From the NCBI GenBank assembly GCA_030180135.1, contig CM058240.1:76131581-76195580 (forward strand): 64,000 bases of DNA. The letters are read 5' to 3'. The DNA comes from Orychophragmus violaceus (taxonomy: Eukaryota > Streptophyta > Magnoliopsida > Brassicales > Brassicaceae). Under the pieces are notes generated by a model. The model was not told where the DNA came from. It did not search any database and saw only the letters and a program-made list of their open reading frames with translations. Position numbers and translations under genes: made by a program. Positions within the stretch are counted from its first letter, which is position 1. The number at the start of each line of letters is the position of its first letter. Positions 1 to 10,689 of this stretch are shown here, piece by piece.

Positions 1-412
1 AGTTTTTCAACTAAGAATCCAATGGATATTTTTGTTGGAATTGGAACCATAACTGAACAAGAATTTTTGGTTGGTTTTGGTTTAGTTCTTCGGTTGAGGT
101 TTTTTTTGTGTCCAGACCTATCTGTAGCACTCATCAGCTTATTTGCACTGCCTTTGTTACTTTTTCTTGATTATTTGATACCTATTTTTTTTTTTTAAAT
201 ACTTGTAAATGGCGTTTGTAAGCAAAACCGGTCCTTGGGCCAAGCAAGGAGGCATATCCTTGTGTCCTATTATCTTATAAATAATTTTAGCCACCAAATT
301 TTCAAAGTTCACTTTAGTTTAGTGGGAAATTTTCATGGTTGAACAAATTTTTTTTGTAACATAGTTCAGTTCTAAAGTTCAAAAACATAGTTCAGTTCTT
401 CACGAAAACAAC
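1..412. other. No gene recognised (AT-rich flank)
   Basis: This is AT-rich sequence with several homopolymer T runs, for example around 186-198. I see no ORF, repeat boundary or known domain. It lies just beyond the poly-A end of the LINE that follows, so it is probably the flank into which that LINE inserted, or another degraded repeat. Confidence 0.5.
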
Positions 413-450
413 CTTTTTTTTTGTTAACTAGATACAGAATAAAAGAAAAA

Positions 451-990
451 CTATCTCTCTTTAATCCATGTCGGAGGCTCCGGTCTAATGTGCATTGTGT
501 TTGATGGCCTTTGACGAATACTCCGTGTCATTCTGTCTGCCATCAGATTTCTTGTGCGTGAGATATGAATGAGGTTAAAAGAAGTAAAATACTATTTTCT
601 TCGTTCGCACTCTTCTATGTGGACTGAGAAAGCTGGCCATTCTTCTGGTTTCGATAGTATCTTAACTGGTTCTGAACAATCCATCGCGAATGTAATGCAT
701 GATAGTTGAATAACTTTCATACATTCCATCGCCCAAATGAGAGATTCAAATTTCACATGAAGCGGAGATAAACTAGCTCACAGATTCATTGCTCCCATCA
801 TGACATTAACATTTCTCTCATCACAAGTATACCATCCTTGGCCTGTTAACAATTCCCCTTCCTTCCAAGATCCATCCAAAAAACACCATTGACCATTTTG
901 AGTCACATCAACTCTTAGATCTCGTCCTTCACCAACATTGGTCACAATATCACTTACCTCAAATGAGTGTGCATCTTCCCATGTCCCAAA
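451..990 (-). pseudogene. LINE ORF2 C-terminus: RNase H domain (broken)
   Basis: Translating the minus strand here gives a plant-type RNase H domain (RVT_3 family) that no single long ORF shows, because stops interrupt it. The four acidic catalytic positions can be picked out: Asp in FLDGSW, Glu in FESLIWAME, Asp in FAMDCSE and Asp in NLMADRMTR. Two stops are visible, a TGA after GAMNL and a TAG after ECERRK. The frame ends with PPTWIKER and a TAG at 451-453, followed by about 30 bases and the poly-T run. RNase H removes RNA from the RNA:DNA hybrid during target-primed reverse transcription. This copy cannot make an intact protein. Confidence 0.75.
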
Positions 991-1599
991 TTATGTTTCT
1001 GTCAATTGTAATATTTCCCGAAGACTTCGATAAATCTGACTAAAGACTATATCATTCCTACTTTTCCAAATATAACATAGTATCCAGGGATATATATTGT
1101 TATTATTATCCGCTGGCAATCTCCAAAATAGATAATCCAAATTCGTGTAAATAGATGCCGAAGGAAAAACCTCTGGATTGGTTGGAATTAAGGATAGTGC
1201 CCATGTCTGAATAGCCGGTGGACATTCAAATAACACATGATTAATCGACTCTTCTTTTATTCTACACCGAACACATCTTGTATCACATTTTGTACCTCTT
1301 CCCTTCAAATTTTTTGTAGCTGGTAAACATCCTGAAATAGATTGCCAAATAAAATATTTTATTTTTGGGGGACATTTGATCTTCCAAGAGTATGCTTGGA
1401 GTTGTTTAATATACAGGCCCTGGACTGTAATCTTCACCCCTGTATCTGGAATATCACGCTCTGTATGATAACCCGACTTCACCGTGTATTTTCCTGATTT
1501 CGTAAAATCCCATCCCAAAGAGTCAGGTCTCTTCAGTTGACTGAAAGGAATACTTATGATTGTAGCTACCTCCTCAGGCTCCATAATTGACTCCATCAA
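991..1599 (-). pseudogene. LINE ORF2 fragment: zinc-binding RT domain (zf-RVT)
   Basis: A 202-residue reading frame matching the zinc-binding domain found after reverse transcriptase in plant LINE ORF2 proteins. It has the diagnostic block WKIKCPPKIKYFIWQS, followed by a Cys-rich segment with CDTRCVRC and an HVLFECP motif, which together supply a C..C..H..C arrangement. The frame lies between the RT linker upstream (1609-2287) and the RNase H remnant downstream (451-990) and is collinear with both. The start methionine is internal to the parent protein, so this is a fragment and not a gene. Confidence 0.8.
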
Positions 1600-1608
1600 G
1601 TGTTTGTT

Positions 1609-2287
1609 CTAGATCATAGATTGATTATCGATCAATTGATCTACTATAACCAAGCTCTGAGCTTTATTTGATTTTTGAATTGCTGGTCTTGGGCGATAGG
1701 ATGGTATCCATGGATCGTTCCATATCGAGATGGACTCAACTGTTCCCACCCTCTTAATAAGTCTTTTTTTTAACCAAAGACCTAGCTGATGTAATACTTC
1801 GCCATCCATAGGATGGTGAATATGTCCTATTGGATCCAAAGGTTCTGTGTTCCGAAAGTATCTTCCTTTGAAGACTCTCGAAAATAGTAGATCCGGCTTG
1901 TCAATAAGTCTCCATAATTGCTTCGCCAGAAACGCTGTATTTACATCCTGGAAAGCTCGGAAACCAATCCCCCCATCATCCTTATCTCTGCATAATTTAT
2001 CCCATGACATCAAATGCATTTCTCTACTTGTTTCCCCCCGAACCCCACCAAAAATTAGACACTACAATCGTCAGTTTCATAGTGAATGACCTTGGTAGTC
2101 TATAACATGACATCACGTGGTTAGATAATTCCGTGGCTACCGCCTTGATTACAACCTCCTTTCCTCCCCGTGATAGAAGTTTTGTCGTCCAACCATTTAC
2201 CCTCTCGTGAAGTCTGGCATGCAAGAAACTAAAAACTTGTGTTTTTGACCCGCATAGACTCTTCGGTATACGCAAATACGATCCCAT
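1609..2287 (-). pseudogene. LINE ORF2 fragment: region between RT and zf-RVT
   Basis: Two minus-strand frames (2287-2024 and 2019-1609) join across a frameshift near 2020. The first contains KTQVFSFLHARLHERVNGW and GGKEVVIKAVATELSNHVM, and the second MSWDKLCRDKDDGGIGFR and AFLAKQLWRL. These are the conserved blocks that follow the RT palm domain in plant LINE ORF2 (thumb and connection, with W..L..P...GGLG-like spacing). They belong to the same decayed ORF2 as the neighbouring fragments. No separate function is implied. Confidence 0.75.
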
Positions 2288-2314
2288 CCCTCCTGTCGTT
2301 GTTATTCCTAGGAT

Positions 2315-2644
2315 TCATTTCATCTCATTGCGGATACTATCCTCTATCTTGTTCCCAAATTGAATTGAAGACTTCGAAAAATTAATTTGTTGACCTGAAA
2401 CGCCCTCGTAGTCTTTAAGTATCCGTAAGATTGTCTGACACTCTTCCTTCTGAGCTTTACAAAAGAATAAGCTATCATCTACAAAGAGCAGATGTGAGAT
2501 TGGAGGACATGCTCTTGCCACCTTCATACCCGTAAGTTGTTTTCCTCTCTCCGCTTTCCGTATATTTGCAATCAATGCTTCCGTACAAAGAATAAATAGA
2601 TATGGTGATAGAGGATCTCCTTGACGAAGACCCCTATGGGGAAC
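2315..2644 (-). pseudogene. LINE ORF2 fragment: RT palm, C-terminal half
   Basis: This minus-strand frame carries HRGLRQGDPLSPYLFIL (RT block with the QGDPLSP motif) and HLLFVDDSLFFCKA, where FVDD is the catalytic YxDD-type box, followed by the GQQINFSKSSIQF block. The domain is cut at 2644 by the LTR element at 2645-9541. Its N-terminal half resumes at 9542. The TSD base run GGAAC at 2640-2644 and 9542-9546 lets the two halves be aligned without doubt. Confidence 0.85.
2640..2644. repeat. Target-site duplication, left copy (GGAAC)
   Basis: Five bases GGAAC directly precede the TG of the left LTR. The same five bases follow the CA of the right LTR at 9542-9546. This is the 5-bp TSD expected for LTR-retrotransposon integrase and shows that the element integrated as one unit into the LINE. 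Confidence 0.9.
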
Positions 2645-2991
2645 TGTAACATCCCGGAACCGGGAGTCTGACCACACCCTATACGTTTGGACAATCTATG
2701 GAACCAGAAAACGAACTTATGATCAAGAGTGATCAAAGAGAGTGTTCCGTAGACAGAGAAGAGCTCAAGCTCAGCTGGAAGGGGAGCTTGAGTTAAAGGA
2801 ATCAGCTGGTAAGGAGTGTTTAGCTGGACAGTCAGCTCAGCACAAGCTAGCTAGAGTGTTCAAGTGCGAAATGAGCTGGTCAGCTAGTGACACTAGCTGA
2901 CCATAAGCGAATGGGCACAAGTGGAGAGATGTGCTTTTTCGGCCAAAGGAGACACCCATTCGTTTGGGAAGTTTCATGCGAATTCATGGCC

Positions 2992-2999
2992 TATAAATA
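2992..2999 (+). promoter_or_regulatory. LTR TATA box (left copy)
   Basis: TATAAATA lies in the context CCTATAAATAGACC, a good plant TATA box. Transcription would be expected to start about 25-35 bp downstream, near the CTTCATGGGG stretch, which would put most of the LTR (about 2.5 kb) in the R-U5 part. The same box occurs at 7024-7031 in the right LTR. The start site is inferred. Confidence 0.6.
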
Positions 3000-3599
3000 G
3001 ACCATGAAGGGGCCAATTTTCGCACACAATCTTCATGGGGGAAAAACCCATAAATTCTCTAAGGCCAAAGGGCTAAAACCGAGAACAAAGAGAGAGAGAA
3101 TTGGTCGGAATCTTCAAGAGAGAAACCGGCGGATTCAAGGGCGTTTAGTGGTTGGGCAAAGGCGAGTTTGGGCTTGATCATGGTTGGAGTAACGACCATG
3201 GATCTCGGCCAGACGATCACAACACTCGCGGTAGCATCCGAGACCCTTTTCTATCACGGCCGCGGCTAAGCCACTTGGCCGTTGGACGGTTTAGAAGAAG
3301 GCCGGATGACAATTCTCTTCTACTCGTTCTCCGAATCAGTCCGCTTGACCAGGGAGAAGATTGGCGTGAGAATCGGCCTTATGTTCTGAAGAGACACGGT
3401 CGGCCAAAGGCCAAGACCGTGAACTGATCGGCGGGCGTGAACGGGATGATCGGCGCGCATGAACAGGAAGACTCGGACGGTTAAGCGCGGATGAACGGCA
3501 TCCGTTTAGGCGGATGGCCGAAGTCTGGCAGACTGGGCGCGAGCGGTTCATGGGCGGACTGACGGGAGAAGTTGGATCATGCGCGTCACGGCCGATCGA

Positions 3600-4480
3600 T
3601 CAGGCGAGGCGAAGGAACATAAGATCGCGGGCCATAGCGAACGATCGCGTCTATCCACGGATAGTCGCGACTCTTCACCAACGGTCGCGTTCGTTCGCGG
3701 TCTGTCGTAACCGTCCGTCAGGATGAGCGTACACGATCGCGGATGGTTGGTGATCACGGATAAGTCCGCGGTACACGGGCTGGATGGAATAGTCGCACGG
3801 TCAGTCGCGGATCATCTCCGGATGGTCACGCCGGTTGACTGATCGCGTCCTTCCGCGGACTGACGCAACTGTTCAGGGATCGTGAACGATCGGAACATGC
3901 GTCAGCCGGATGGACAGCGATCGCGGAATGATGCGTACGGACGGACGGACGGAAATGCGCGGGACAACTGCCGAGTACGCTCGTCAACGCAGCCATTTCT
4001 CGTCACGTCAAACTGATACGTGAACGCGGTAGTCTGATCGCGGTAAAGTGATCGCGTCAGACGGATTGCGGTGGAAAGATCGCGACGGGATGATCGCGGC
4101 AGGATGGTCGCGGCAGACCGATCGTGATCCAAGCGGATGGTCGTGACTGTTCACGGACAGTCGTGACTCTTCGCGGAAGGTCGCGTCTCTTCGCGGACTG
4201 ACGCAACGGTTCAAGGATCGGGAACGATCAGAACGTGTTGCGGCCACTCCGGTTGGACAGTGATCGCGGCATGGTCGCAGATCACACGACGGGCCCAGGC
4301 GTGTGCATGATCTCCGAGTACGCTCGGTGATGATGCCACGATCGCGGTACGCAGGACGTTCTAACGAACGCGGTACGACCGAGTGACACTCGGTACGACG
4401 CCAAGCGTTCATGAACGATCATGCTGCGCGGGAAGGCTATTTTGCAAGCGATCGCGGTACATGAACCAGACGGGAACATG
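3600..4480 (+). repeat. Irregular array of GATCGCGG-type words in the LTR
   Basis: This stretch holds about 20 or more near-copies of the word GATCGCGG and variants (GGTCGCGT, CTTCGCGG, GTTCACGG, GATCGTGA) at uneven spacing, giving extremely high CpG density. An identical copy lies at about 7632-8512. The spacing is too irregular for a simple tandem repeat. It could be a decayed minisatellite or a cluster of protein-binding sites, and I cannot tell which. The one LTR-LTR mismatch I found (3828/7860) is a CpG transition inside this stretch. Confidence 0.6.
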
Positions 4481-5511
4481 GCCGGTTCGTTATGCATAGC
4501 CGGTTGTGGAACTTGGTCTATTAGACGGACTTAAGTCCTTTAAGCCGTGGGAGTGATCAGAAGGATCAACCTCGGATAAGTTGGACTAGCGGGACGGCAT
4601 GAGTTGGACCGTAGACAGGATCAAGAGAATCGCATGGTCGAAACGCGTACGGACCGGTCGAACAGTCAGATGAACTGGGTCGACGGCCGACGGTACGAAC
4701 CATGGATCAGACCGTCTACGGGAAGCGAACGAGGGAGTCCTTCCAACCTTGCGCTGAACGCAATGACCAACAATACAAAGGGAAATCAGTGAAGTGATCA
4801 GGACATGATTCGATCCGAGTCAACGTCCGGACATGAGCTGGTCTTCCTAAGGATTTGGGTCGGTCTAAAGGTCAAGATGCAGGAAGCAAAACGTGGTTAA
4901 GTCAAGGCAACAAAGGATAAGAGGAAAATGAGCTAAGGAATGAACGAGACGGAAAGGTGGTCAAAGGAAGGAACTAGAAGACCTCTCTTGCGCCTTGTCA
5001 TGTGGGGATGGTTGGTTGAATGACTTGGTTCAAGGGAGGTATGTTCTAAGAGTTCGAGGATCAAACGGGTTAAGCTGGACGCCAAGCTAGCTTCACACCG
5101 GATTCACCAAAGGTTAAGGTACACATTTCGAGAACTCTTCTGTCGTTCTAAGGAATGGTTAGAGCTGAATAGGAGAATGAAAGGATCTAAGTTAAAGACT
5201 TAGGTTGATTAAATGGATAGTTGGAATTGGAACCTCGAAAGAGTTTTGAGAAAACTAAGTAAGGTTATAAGAGGTTCTTGGATGGATCGTTCTTTAGAAG
5301 AACGATGTAAATGTTAAGTAAAGATTTCCGCTGCGTAATTGATTAAGTATGAAGGATCTAGGACTAGGAGTCAATAAAAGATCCGAGGAATACTTAATCC
5401 TAAAGAAAATTTTAAATAGGACTGAATTTAGGGTGGTTCAGGCCAGGGCTTGGCCTGATCGGTTGAACGCATCGACCGTGGCCTAGGGTGGCCAGGTCGG
5501 GGCTTCACAAA

Positions 5512-5523
5512 TGGTATCAGAGC
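5512..5523 (+). promoter_or_regulatory. Primer-binding site (tRNA-iMet type)
   Basis: TGGTATCAGAGC begins two bases after the 5' LTR. This is the usual plant retrotransposon match to the 3' end of initiator methionine tRNA and primes minus-strand DNA synthesis. It fixes the element as plus-strand. Confidence 0.85.
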
Positions 5524-5743
5524 GGAGTTGTTTCTAGGACAATGCTCTCGTAATTGGTGACTTGCAAAGACAAGTGCACCAAGGACGCACTTAGTCTTGG
5601 GCAGACTTTGAGAACAAGTCCAATGGGAAGTACTTTTCAGCTGAGTATGGGATCAGTTGGAAGGTCGTATGTTCCAGCCGAGTATGGGATCGGTTGGGAG
5701 ATTAGTTCCCGGATTTGGATCAAGGTCGCAAGACGGTGTGGTG

Positions 5744-5875
5744 GGTGAACCGGAAGGCGCAATCACGGGAAGTGGTTGGCCGAACCGGGAGGGACCTGGG
5801 GGTGAACCGGAGGGCGCAATCACGAGAAGTGTTTGGCCTAACCGGGAGGGACCTGGAGGAGAACCGCGTTGGCTC
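5744..5875 (+). repeat. 57-bp tandem repeat, about 2.3 copies
   Basis: Units starting at 5744, 5801 and 5858 (GGTGAACCGG, GGTGAACCGG and GGAGAACCGC) repeat with a 57-bp period, each containing a GGGAGGGACCTGG block. A shorter 37-bp duplication (GAGTATGGGATC at 5643 and 5680) lies just upstream. 57 is a multiple of three, so it could be an expanded part of a former gag reading frame, but no intact ORF covers it. Confidence 0.7.
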
Positions 5876-6014
5876 AAAAGACAAGGTGTCCTGCCAACCC
5901 GGGAAGGACCTAAAGGGGATGGAATCAGTTGGGGCTGACAACCAATCCTCTAGGGAACCGCACCGAAAGTACCACTTGCAGAAACAATGGAAGCGCACTT
6001 TGGGAGTGTAGAAA

Positions 6015-6400
6015 GCAAGTAAGGTATGTGCGAAGTGCAACGGCGGGGACATAGGAGCCTGAAGCTGTTTGCAAAATGAGGGGAAGGAAAGTGACAATGA
6101 AAGACCGCTGATTTGCTTCCATTGTAAAAAGCAGTAATCAGAAGTAAAACGTGGGGGGGTGAAAGTCGAACGGTAAAGGCTAAGCGCTAACCGAAGACAC
6201 CACGGGTTTACGAACTGATTAGGGACATTGGCGTGGCCGAGTCCTTTAGTGCAATTGCTGGTCAGTCACTGAACCCCACTTCTTCGAATGTATTCTGGGA
6301 ATTACATTTGGGGAAAAGGGTTAGGTTGCTTGCATTTGGAATGCGTAAGGACCTTAACCGAGGTCGAGTCCTGGAGGGAACAAAGGCCTGAGGTCGAGTC
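6015..6400 (+). pseudogene. Remnant of gag with zinc-knuckle traces
   Basis: No ORF is open, but three short translated traces occur in order: VCAKCNGGDIGA then a stop (near 6022-6060), ICFHCKKQ then a stop (near 6107-6135), and RVYELIRDIGVAESFSAIAG (near 6203-6262). Tekay-type gag proteins end with a CxKC-type knuckle, a CxxC...H...C knuckle and then an RVxAL...A.....VAG segment, so this looks like the decayed gag C-terminus. These are short matches read by eye, and the assignment is an inference. Confidence 0.4.
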
Positions 6401-6662
6401 CTACATGGAACAAAAGACCTGATGATGATCTAGTAAGAGATTTACTAAGATCGGGAAACTAAGATCAAGTCCTTGGAGGGCGAGGATCAAGTTTCGGGTC
6501 CAATCCGTAAGGATTGTGATCGGGATTGACTAAGTCTAAGACAAGACAAAAATCAGGGAAATGATTAAGTCTTGACGGACCAAGGTCAACGGGGAGTGGG
6601 AAGGTTCCTAAAGTTCGAACGGGATAAACTCCTTAAGTCGGATTCGGGGACGAATCCCTTTT

Positions 6663-6676
6663 AAGGGGGGTAGACT
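6663..6676 (+). promoter_or_regulatory. Polypurine tract before the 3' LTR
   Basis: AAGGGGGG followed by TAGACT directly precedes the TG of the right LTR, with CGGGGACGAATCCC just upstream. Purine tracts at this position prime plus-strand DNA synthesis. The GACGAAT plus G-run layout is common in chromovirus-type elements. Confidence 0.75.
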
Positions 6677-9541
6677 TGTAACATCCCGGAACCGGGAGTC
6701 TGACCACACCCTATACGTTTGGACAATCTATGGAACCAGAAAACGAACTTATGATCAAGAGTGATCAAAGAGAGTGTTCCGTAGACAGAGAAGAGCTCAA
6801 GCTCAGCTGGAAGGGGAGCTTGAGTTAAAGGAATCAGCTGGTAAGGAGTGTTTAGCTGGACAGTCAGCTCAGCACAAGCTAGCTAGAGTGTTCAAGTGCG
6901 AAATGAGCTGGTCAGCTAGTGACACTAGCTGACCATAAGCGAATGGGCACAAGTGGAGAGATGTGCTTTTTCGGCCAAAGGAGACACCCATTCGTTTGGG
7001 AAGTTTCATGCGAATTCATGGCCTATAAATAGACCATGAAGGGGCCAATTTTCGCACACAATCTTCATGGGGGAAAAACCCATAAATTCTCTAAGGCCAA
7101 AGGGCTAAAACCGAGAACAAAGAGAGAGAGAATTGGTCGGAATCTTCAAGAGAGAAACCGGCGGATTCAAGGGCGTTTAGTGGTTGGGCAAAGGCGAGTT
7201 TGGGCTTGATCATGGTTGGAGTAACGACCATGGATCTCGGCCAGACGATCACAACACTCGCGGTAGCATCCGAGACCCTTTTCTATCACGGCCGCGGCTA
7301 AGCCACTTGGCCGTTGGACGGTTTAGAAGAAGGCCGGATGACAATTCTCTTCTACTCGTTCTCCGAATCAGTCCGCTTGACCAGGGAGAAGATTGGCGTG
7401 AGAATCGGCCTTATGTTCTGAAGAGACACGGTCGGCCAAAGGCCAAGACCGTGAACTGATCGGCGGGCGTGAACGGGATGATCGGCGCGCATGAACAGGA
7501 AGACTCGGACGGTTAAGCGCGGATGAACGGCATCCGTTTAGGCGGATGGCCGAAGTCTGGCAGACTGGGCGCGAGCGGTTCATGGGCGGACTGACGGGAG
7601 AAGTTGGATCATGCGCGTCACGGCCGATCGATCAGGCGAGGCGAAGGAACATAAGATCGCGGGCCATAGCGAACGATCGCGTCTATCCACGGATAGTCGC
7701 GACTCTTCACCAACGGTCGCGTTCGTTCGCGGTCTGTCGTAACCGTCCGTCAGGATGAGCGTACACGATCGCGGATGGTTGGTGATCACGGATAAGTCCG
7801 CGGTACACGGGCTGGATGGAATAGTCGCACGGTCAGTCGCGGATCATCTCCGGATGGTCGCGCCGGTTGACTGATCGCGTCCTTCCGCGGACTGACGCAA
7901 CTGTTCAGGGATCGTGAACGATCGGAACATGCGTCAGCCGGATGGACAGCGATCGCGGAATGATGCGTACGGACGGACGGACGGAAATGCGCGGGACAAC
8001 TGCCGAGTACGCTCGTCAACGCAGCCATTTCTCGTCACGTCAAACTGATACGTGAACGCGGTAGTCTGATCGCGGTAAAGTGATCGCGTCAGACGGATTG
8101 CGGTGGAAAGATCGCGACGGGATGATCGCGGCAGGATGGTCGCGGCAGACCGATCGTGATCCAAGCGGATGGTCGTGACTGTTCACGGACAGTCGTGACT
8201 CTTCGCGGAAGGTCGCGTCTCTTCGCGGACTGACGCAACGGTTCAAGGATCGGGAACGATCAGAACGTGTTGCGGCCACTCCGGTTGGACAGTGATCGCG
8301 GCATGGTCGCAGATCACACGACGGGCCCAGGCGTGTGCATGATCTCCGAGTACGCTCGGTGATGATGCCACGATCGCGGTACGCAGGACGTTCTAACGAA
8401 CGCGGTACGACCGAGTGACACTCGGTACGACGCCAAGCGTTCATGAACGATCATGCTGCGCGGGAAGGCTATTTTGCAAGCGATCGCGGTACATGAACCA
8501 GACGGGAACATGGCCGGTTCGTTATGCATAGCCGGTTGTGGAACTTGGTCTATTAGACGGACTTAAGTCCTTTAAGCCGTGGGAGTGATCAGAAGGATCA
8601 ACCTCGGATAAGTTGGACTAGCGGGACGGCATGAGTTGGACCGTAGACAGGATCAAGAGAATCGCATGGTCGAAACGCGTACGGACCGGTCGAACAGTCA
8701 GATGAACTGGGTCGACGGCCGACGGTACGAACCATGGATCAGACCGTCTACGGGAAGCGAACGAGGGAGTCCTTCCAACCTTGCGCTGAACGCAATGACC
8801 AACAATACAAAGGGAAATCAGTGAAGTGATCAGGACATGATTCGATCCGAGTCAACGTCCGGACATGAGCTGGTCTTCCTAAGGATTTGGGTCGGTCTAA
8901 AGGTCAAGATGCAGGAAGCAAAACGTGGTTAAGTCAAGGCAACAAAGGATAAGAGGAAAATGAGCTAAGGAATGAACGAGACGGAAAGGTGGTCAAAGGA
9001 AGGAACTAGAAGACCTCTCTTGCGCCTTGTCATGTGGGGATGGTTGGTTGAATGACTTGGTTCAAGGGAGGTATGTTCTAAGAGTTCGAGGATCAAACGG
9101 GTTAAGCTGGACGCCAAGCTAGCTTCACACCGGATTCACCAAAGGTTAAGGTACACATTTCGAGAACTCTTCTGTCGTTCTAAGGAATGGTTAGAGCTGA
9201 ATAGGAGAATGAAAGGATCTAAGTTAAAGACTTAGGTTGATTAAATGGATAGTTGGAATTGGAACCTCGAAAGAGTTTTGAGAAAACTAAGTAAGGTTAT
9301 AAGAGGTTCTTGGATGGATCGTTCTTTAGAAGAACGATGTAAATGTTAAGTAAAGATTTCCGCTGCGTAATTGATTAAGTATGAAGGATCTAGGACTAGG
9401 AGTCAATAAAAGATCCGAGGAATACTTAATCCTAAAGAAAATTTTAAATAGGACTGAATTTAGGGTGGTTCAGGCCAGGGCTTGGCCTGATCGGTTGAAC
9501 GCATCGACCGTGGCCTAGGGTGGCCAGGTCGGGGCTTCACA
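6677..9541 (+). repeat. 3' LTR of the LARD-like element
   Basis: 2865 bp, apparently identical to the 5' LTR apart from G at 7860 (A at 3828). That difference opens one extra minus-strand reading frame of 80 codons here, which I regard as meaningless. The TATA box copy is at 7024-7031. It ends CACA directly before the TSD copy GGAAC at 9542-9546. Confidence 0.92.
7024..7031 (+). promoter_or_regulatory. LTR TATA box (right copy)
   Basis: The same TATAAATA as in the left LTR, at the same relative position. From the 3' LTR it could drive read-out transcription to the right, toward the LINE fragments at 9542 onward. Confidence 0.55.
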
Positions 9542-9546
9542 GGAAC
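9542..9546. repeat. Target-site duplication, right copy (GGAAC)
   Basis: Pairs with 2640-2644. See the LARD-like element. Confidence 0.9.
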
Positions 9547-10293
9547 AATGTGCCCTCATGGTTGTCCATTAATAAGGACCCTATACTGAACCGTTGTAAT
9601 GCACCGCATAATCCTGTCTACCCATTGTGCCGCGAAGCCCATTTTACCCAATAGATTTTCAATGAATCCCCACTCCACTCGATCATAAGCTTTACTCGTA
9701 TCAGTTTTAATCGCCATGAATTTATCCTTACAAGATTAATTCGTCCTTAAGCCAAGAAACTTTTCATGTGCAATCAAAATGTTATCCGAGATCAATCTCC
9801 CTGAAACAAAGGCTGACTGCGTTTCCGACACAAGACCTGGTAAAAGCCTCTTCAGGCGTTGGCACAAAACCTTATAGATAATCTTATAACCCACATTACA
9901 CAAACTAATAGGCCGTAGTTCCATCATCCGAGTCGGACGGTCTGTTTTTGGAATAAGACATATATTGGTCATATTAATCCTCTGATCCAATTGCCCAAAT
10001 TGAATAAAATCATTAACCATACGAGTAACATCATTCCTCACAATCGGCCATGATTGTTGGAAGAAAAGCGCTGTCATACCATCCGAACATGGTGCTTTTT
10101 CCGGGTGCATCATGAACAGAGCTCGTCTTACTTCTTCCTCTGTCGCTGAGACCAATAGAATCTCATTCATTTGAGTAGTGATTGATACCGGAATCTCCTG
10201 TAAAAAATCCTCGAAAAACTTCGGGATGATAGATGTAAACAGCTCCTCAAAATATTCAACGGCCACCCTTTCCACCTCTTGTTCCTTGGTCAC
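9542..10293 (-). pseudogene. LINE ORF2 fragment: RT, N-terminal half
   Basis: The frame from 10293 to 9736 contains the RT entry blocks: HPEKAPCSDGMTALFFQQSW, then ICLIPKTDRPTRMMELRPIS, LCNVGYKIIYKVL and ETQSAFVSGRLISDNIL. Between 9735 and 9542 the frame continues with a KTDTSKAYDRVEW-like segment carrying the first catalytic Asp and VQYRVLINGQP, then meets a TGA, which is a CGA to TGA type change. Past the insertion it resumes at 2644 with HRGLRQGDP. The order and spacing are normal for a plant LINE RT. Confidence 0.85.
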
Positions 10294-10299
10294 CCATTC

Positions 10300-10689
10300 T
10301 CATGTTGAGTCATGAAGCCCAACAATTTGATTCCTTGCACGTCCTTGCTTGGTTTTTGCAAAATAAAATTTTGTGAATTGATTGCCCGAAGTATGCCACA
10401 AATTCCTGCTCTTTTGTTGCGAGAAGAGCTTCTCATCCCTATAAGCCTCTTTCAATTTTGCTGAGATTTCCATAACTTCTCCCTGTGATCTAGTGTCATC
10501 CTTTTGAACCTCCTGCAGAGCCCTCTGCAACTCATTTATCTTTTACTTTCCATACAAGGGATTGTTTTTCCTCCATTTGGAAAGTACATGCCTACACCTC
10601 CCAAATTTTTAGACAAAATCTATGCCATCTTGACTATTTGATCCTTCCCATCCTAGTTTTATTGTTTCCACTAAACCCTCTCTTCAAAT
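10300..10689 (-). pseudogene. LINE ORF2 fragment: linker between endonuclease and RT
   Basis: The 76-residue frame at 10530-10300 is charged and contains WHTSGNQFTKFYFAKTKQGR and NQIVGLHDS. These match the conserved linker (W...GD.NT.FFH...R.R.N.I..L.D) between the endonuclease and RT of plant LINEs. The stretch 10531-10689 is a decayed part of the same linker. It adds confidence that the flanking endonuclease and RT pieces are one ancestral ORF. Confidence 0.7.

Larger units (their letters stand above)
2645..5509 (+). repeat. 5' LTR of the LARD-like element
   Basis: 2865 bp bounded by TG and CA, and matching 6677-9541 at a constant offset of 4032. It is GC- and CpG-rich compared with the AT-rich surroundings, mainly because of a dense run of GATCGCGG-type words between about 3600 and 4480. 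Small reading frames of 60-134 codons on both strands occur identically in both LTRs. They have no recognisable domain, and I treat them as chance frames in GC-rich sequence. A TATA box lies about 350 bp from its left end. Confidence 0.92.
2645..9541 (+). mobile_element. Young non-autonomous LTR retrotransposon (LARD-like)
   Basis: A complete LTR element of 6897 bp: two LTRs of 2865 bp (2645-5509 and 6677-9541), an interior of only 1167 bp, an initiator-Met tRNA primer site, a purine tract and a perfect 5-bp TSD. It starts TGTAACATCCCGG and ends GGGGCTTCACA. No gag, protease, RT or integrase ORF survives, so mobility would need proteins from another element. The start sequence, the primer site, the purine tract preceded by a GACGAAT box and the small gag traces resemble Tekay/Del-type chromoviruses (inference). 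I found only one difference between the LTRs (A at 3828, G at 7860), so the insertion is very recent. Orientation is set by the primer site following the left LTR. Confidence 0.9.

Noticed and set aside
3152..4792. Several overlapping frames of 60-134 codons on both strands in the LARD LTR
   Set aside because: The same frames recur at 7184-8824 only because the LTRs are identical. They overlap one another on both strands, lack domains and come from CpG-rich repeated words.
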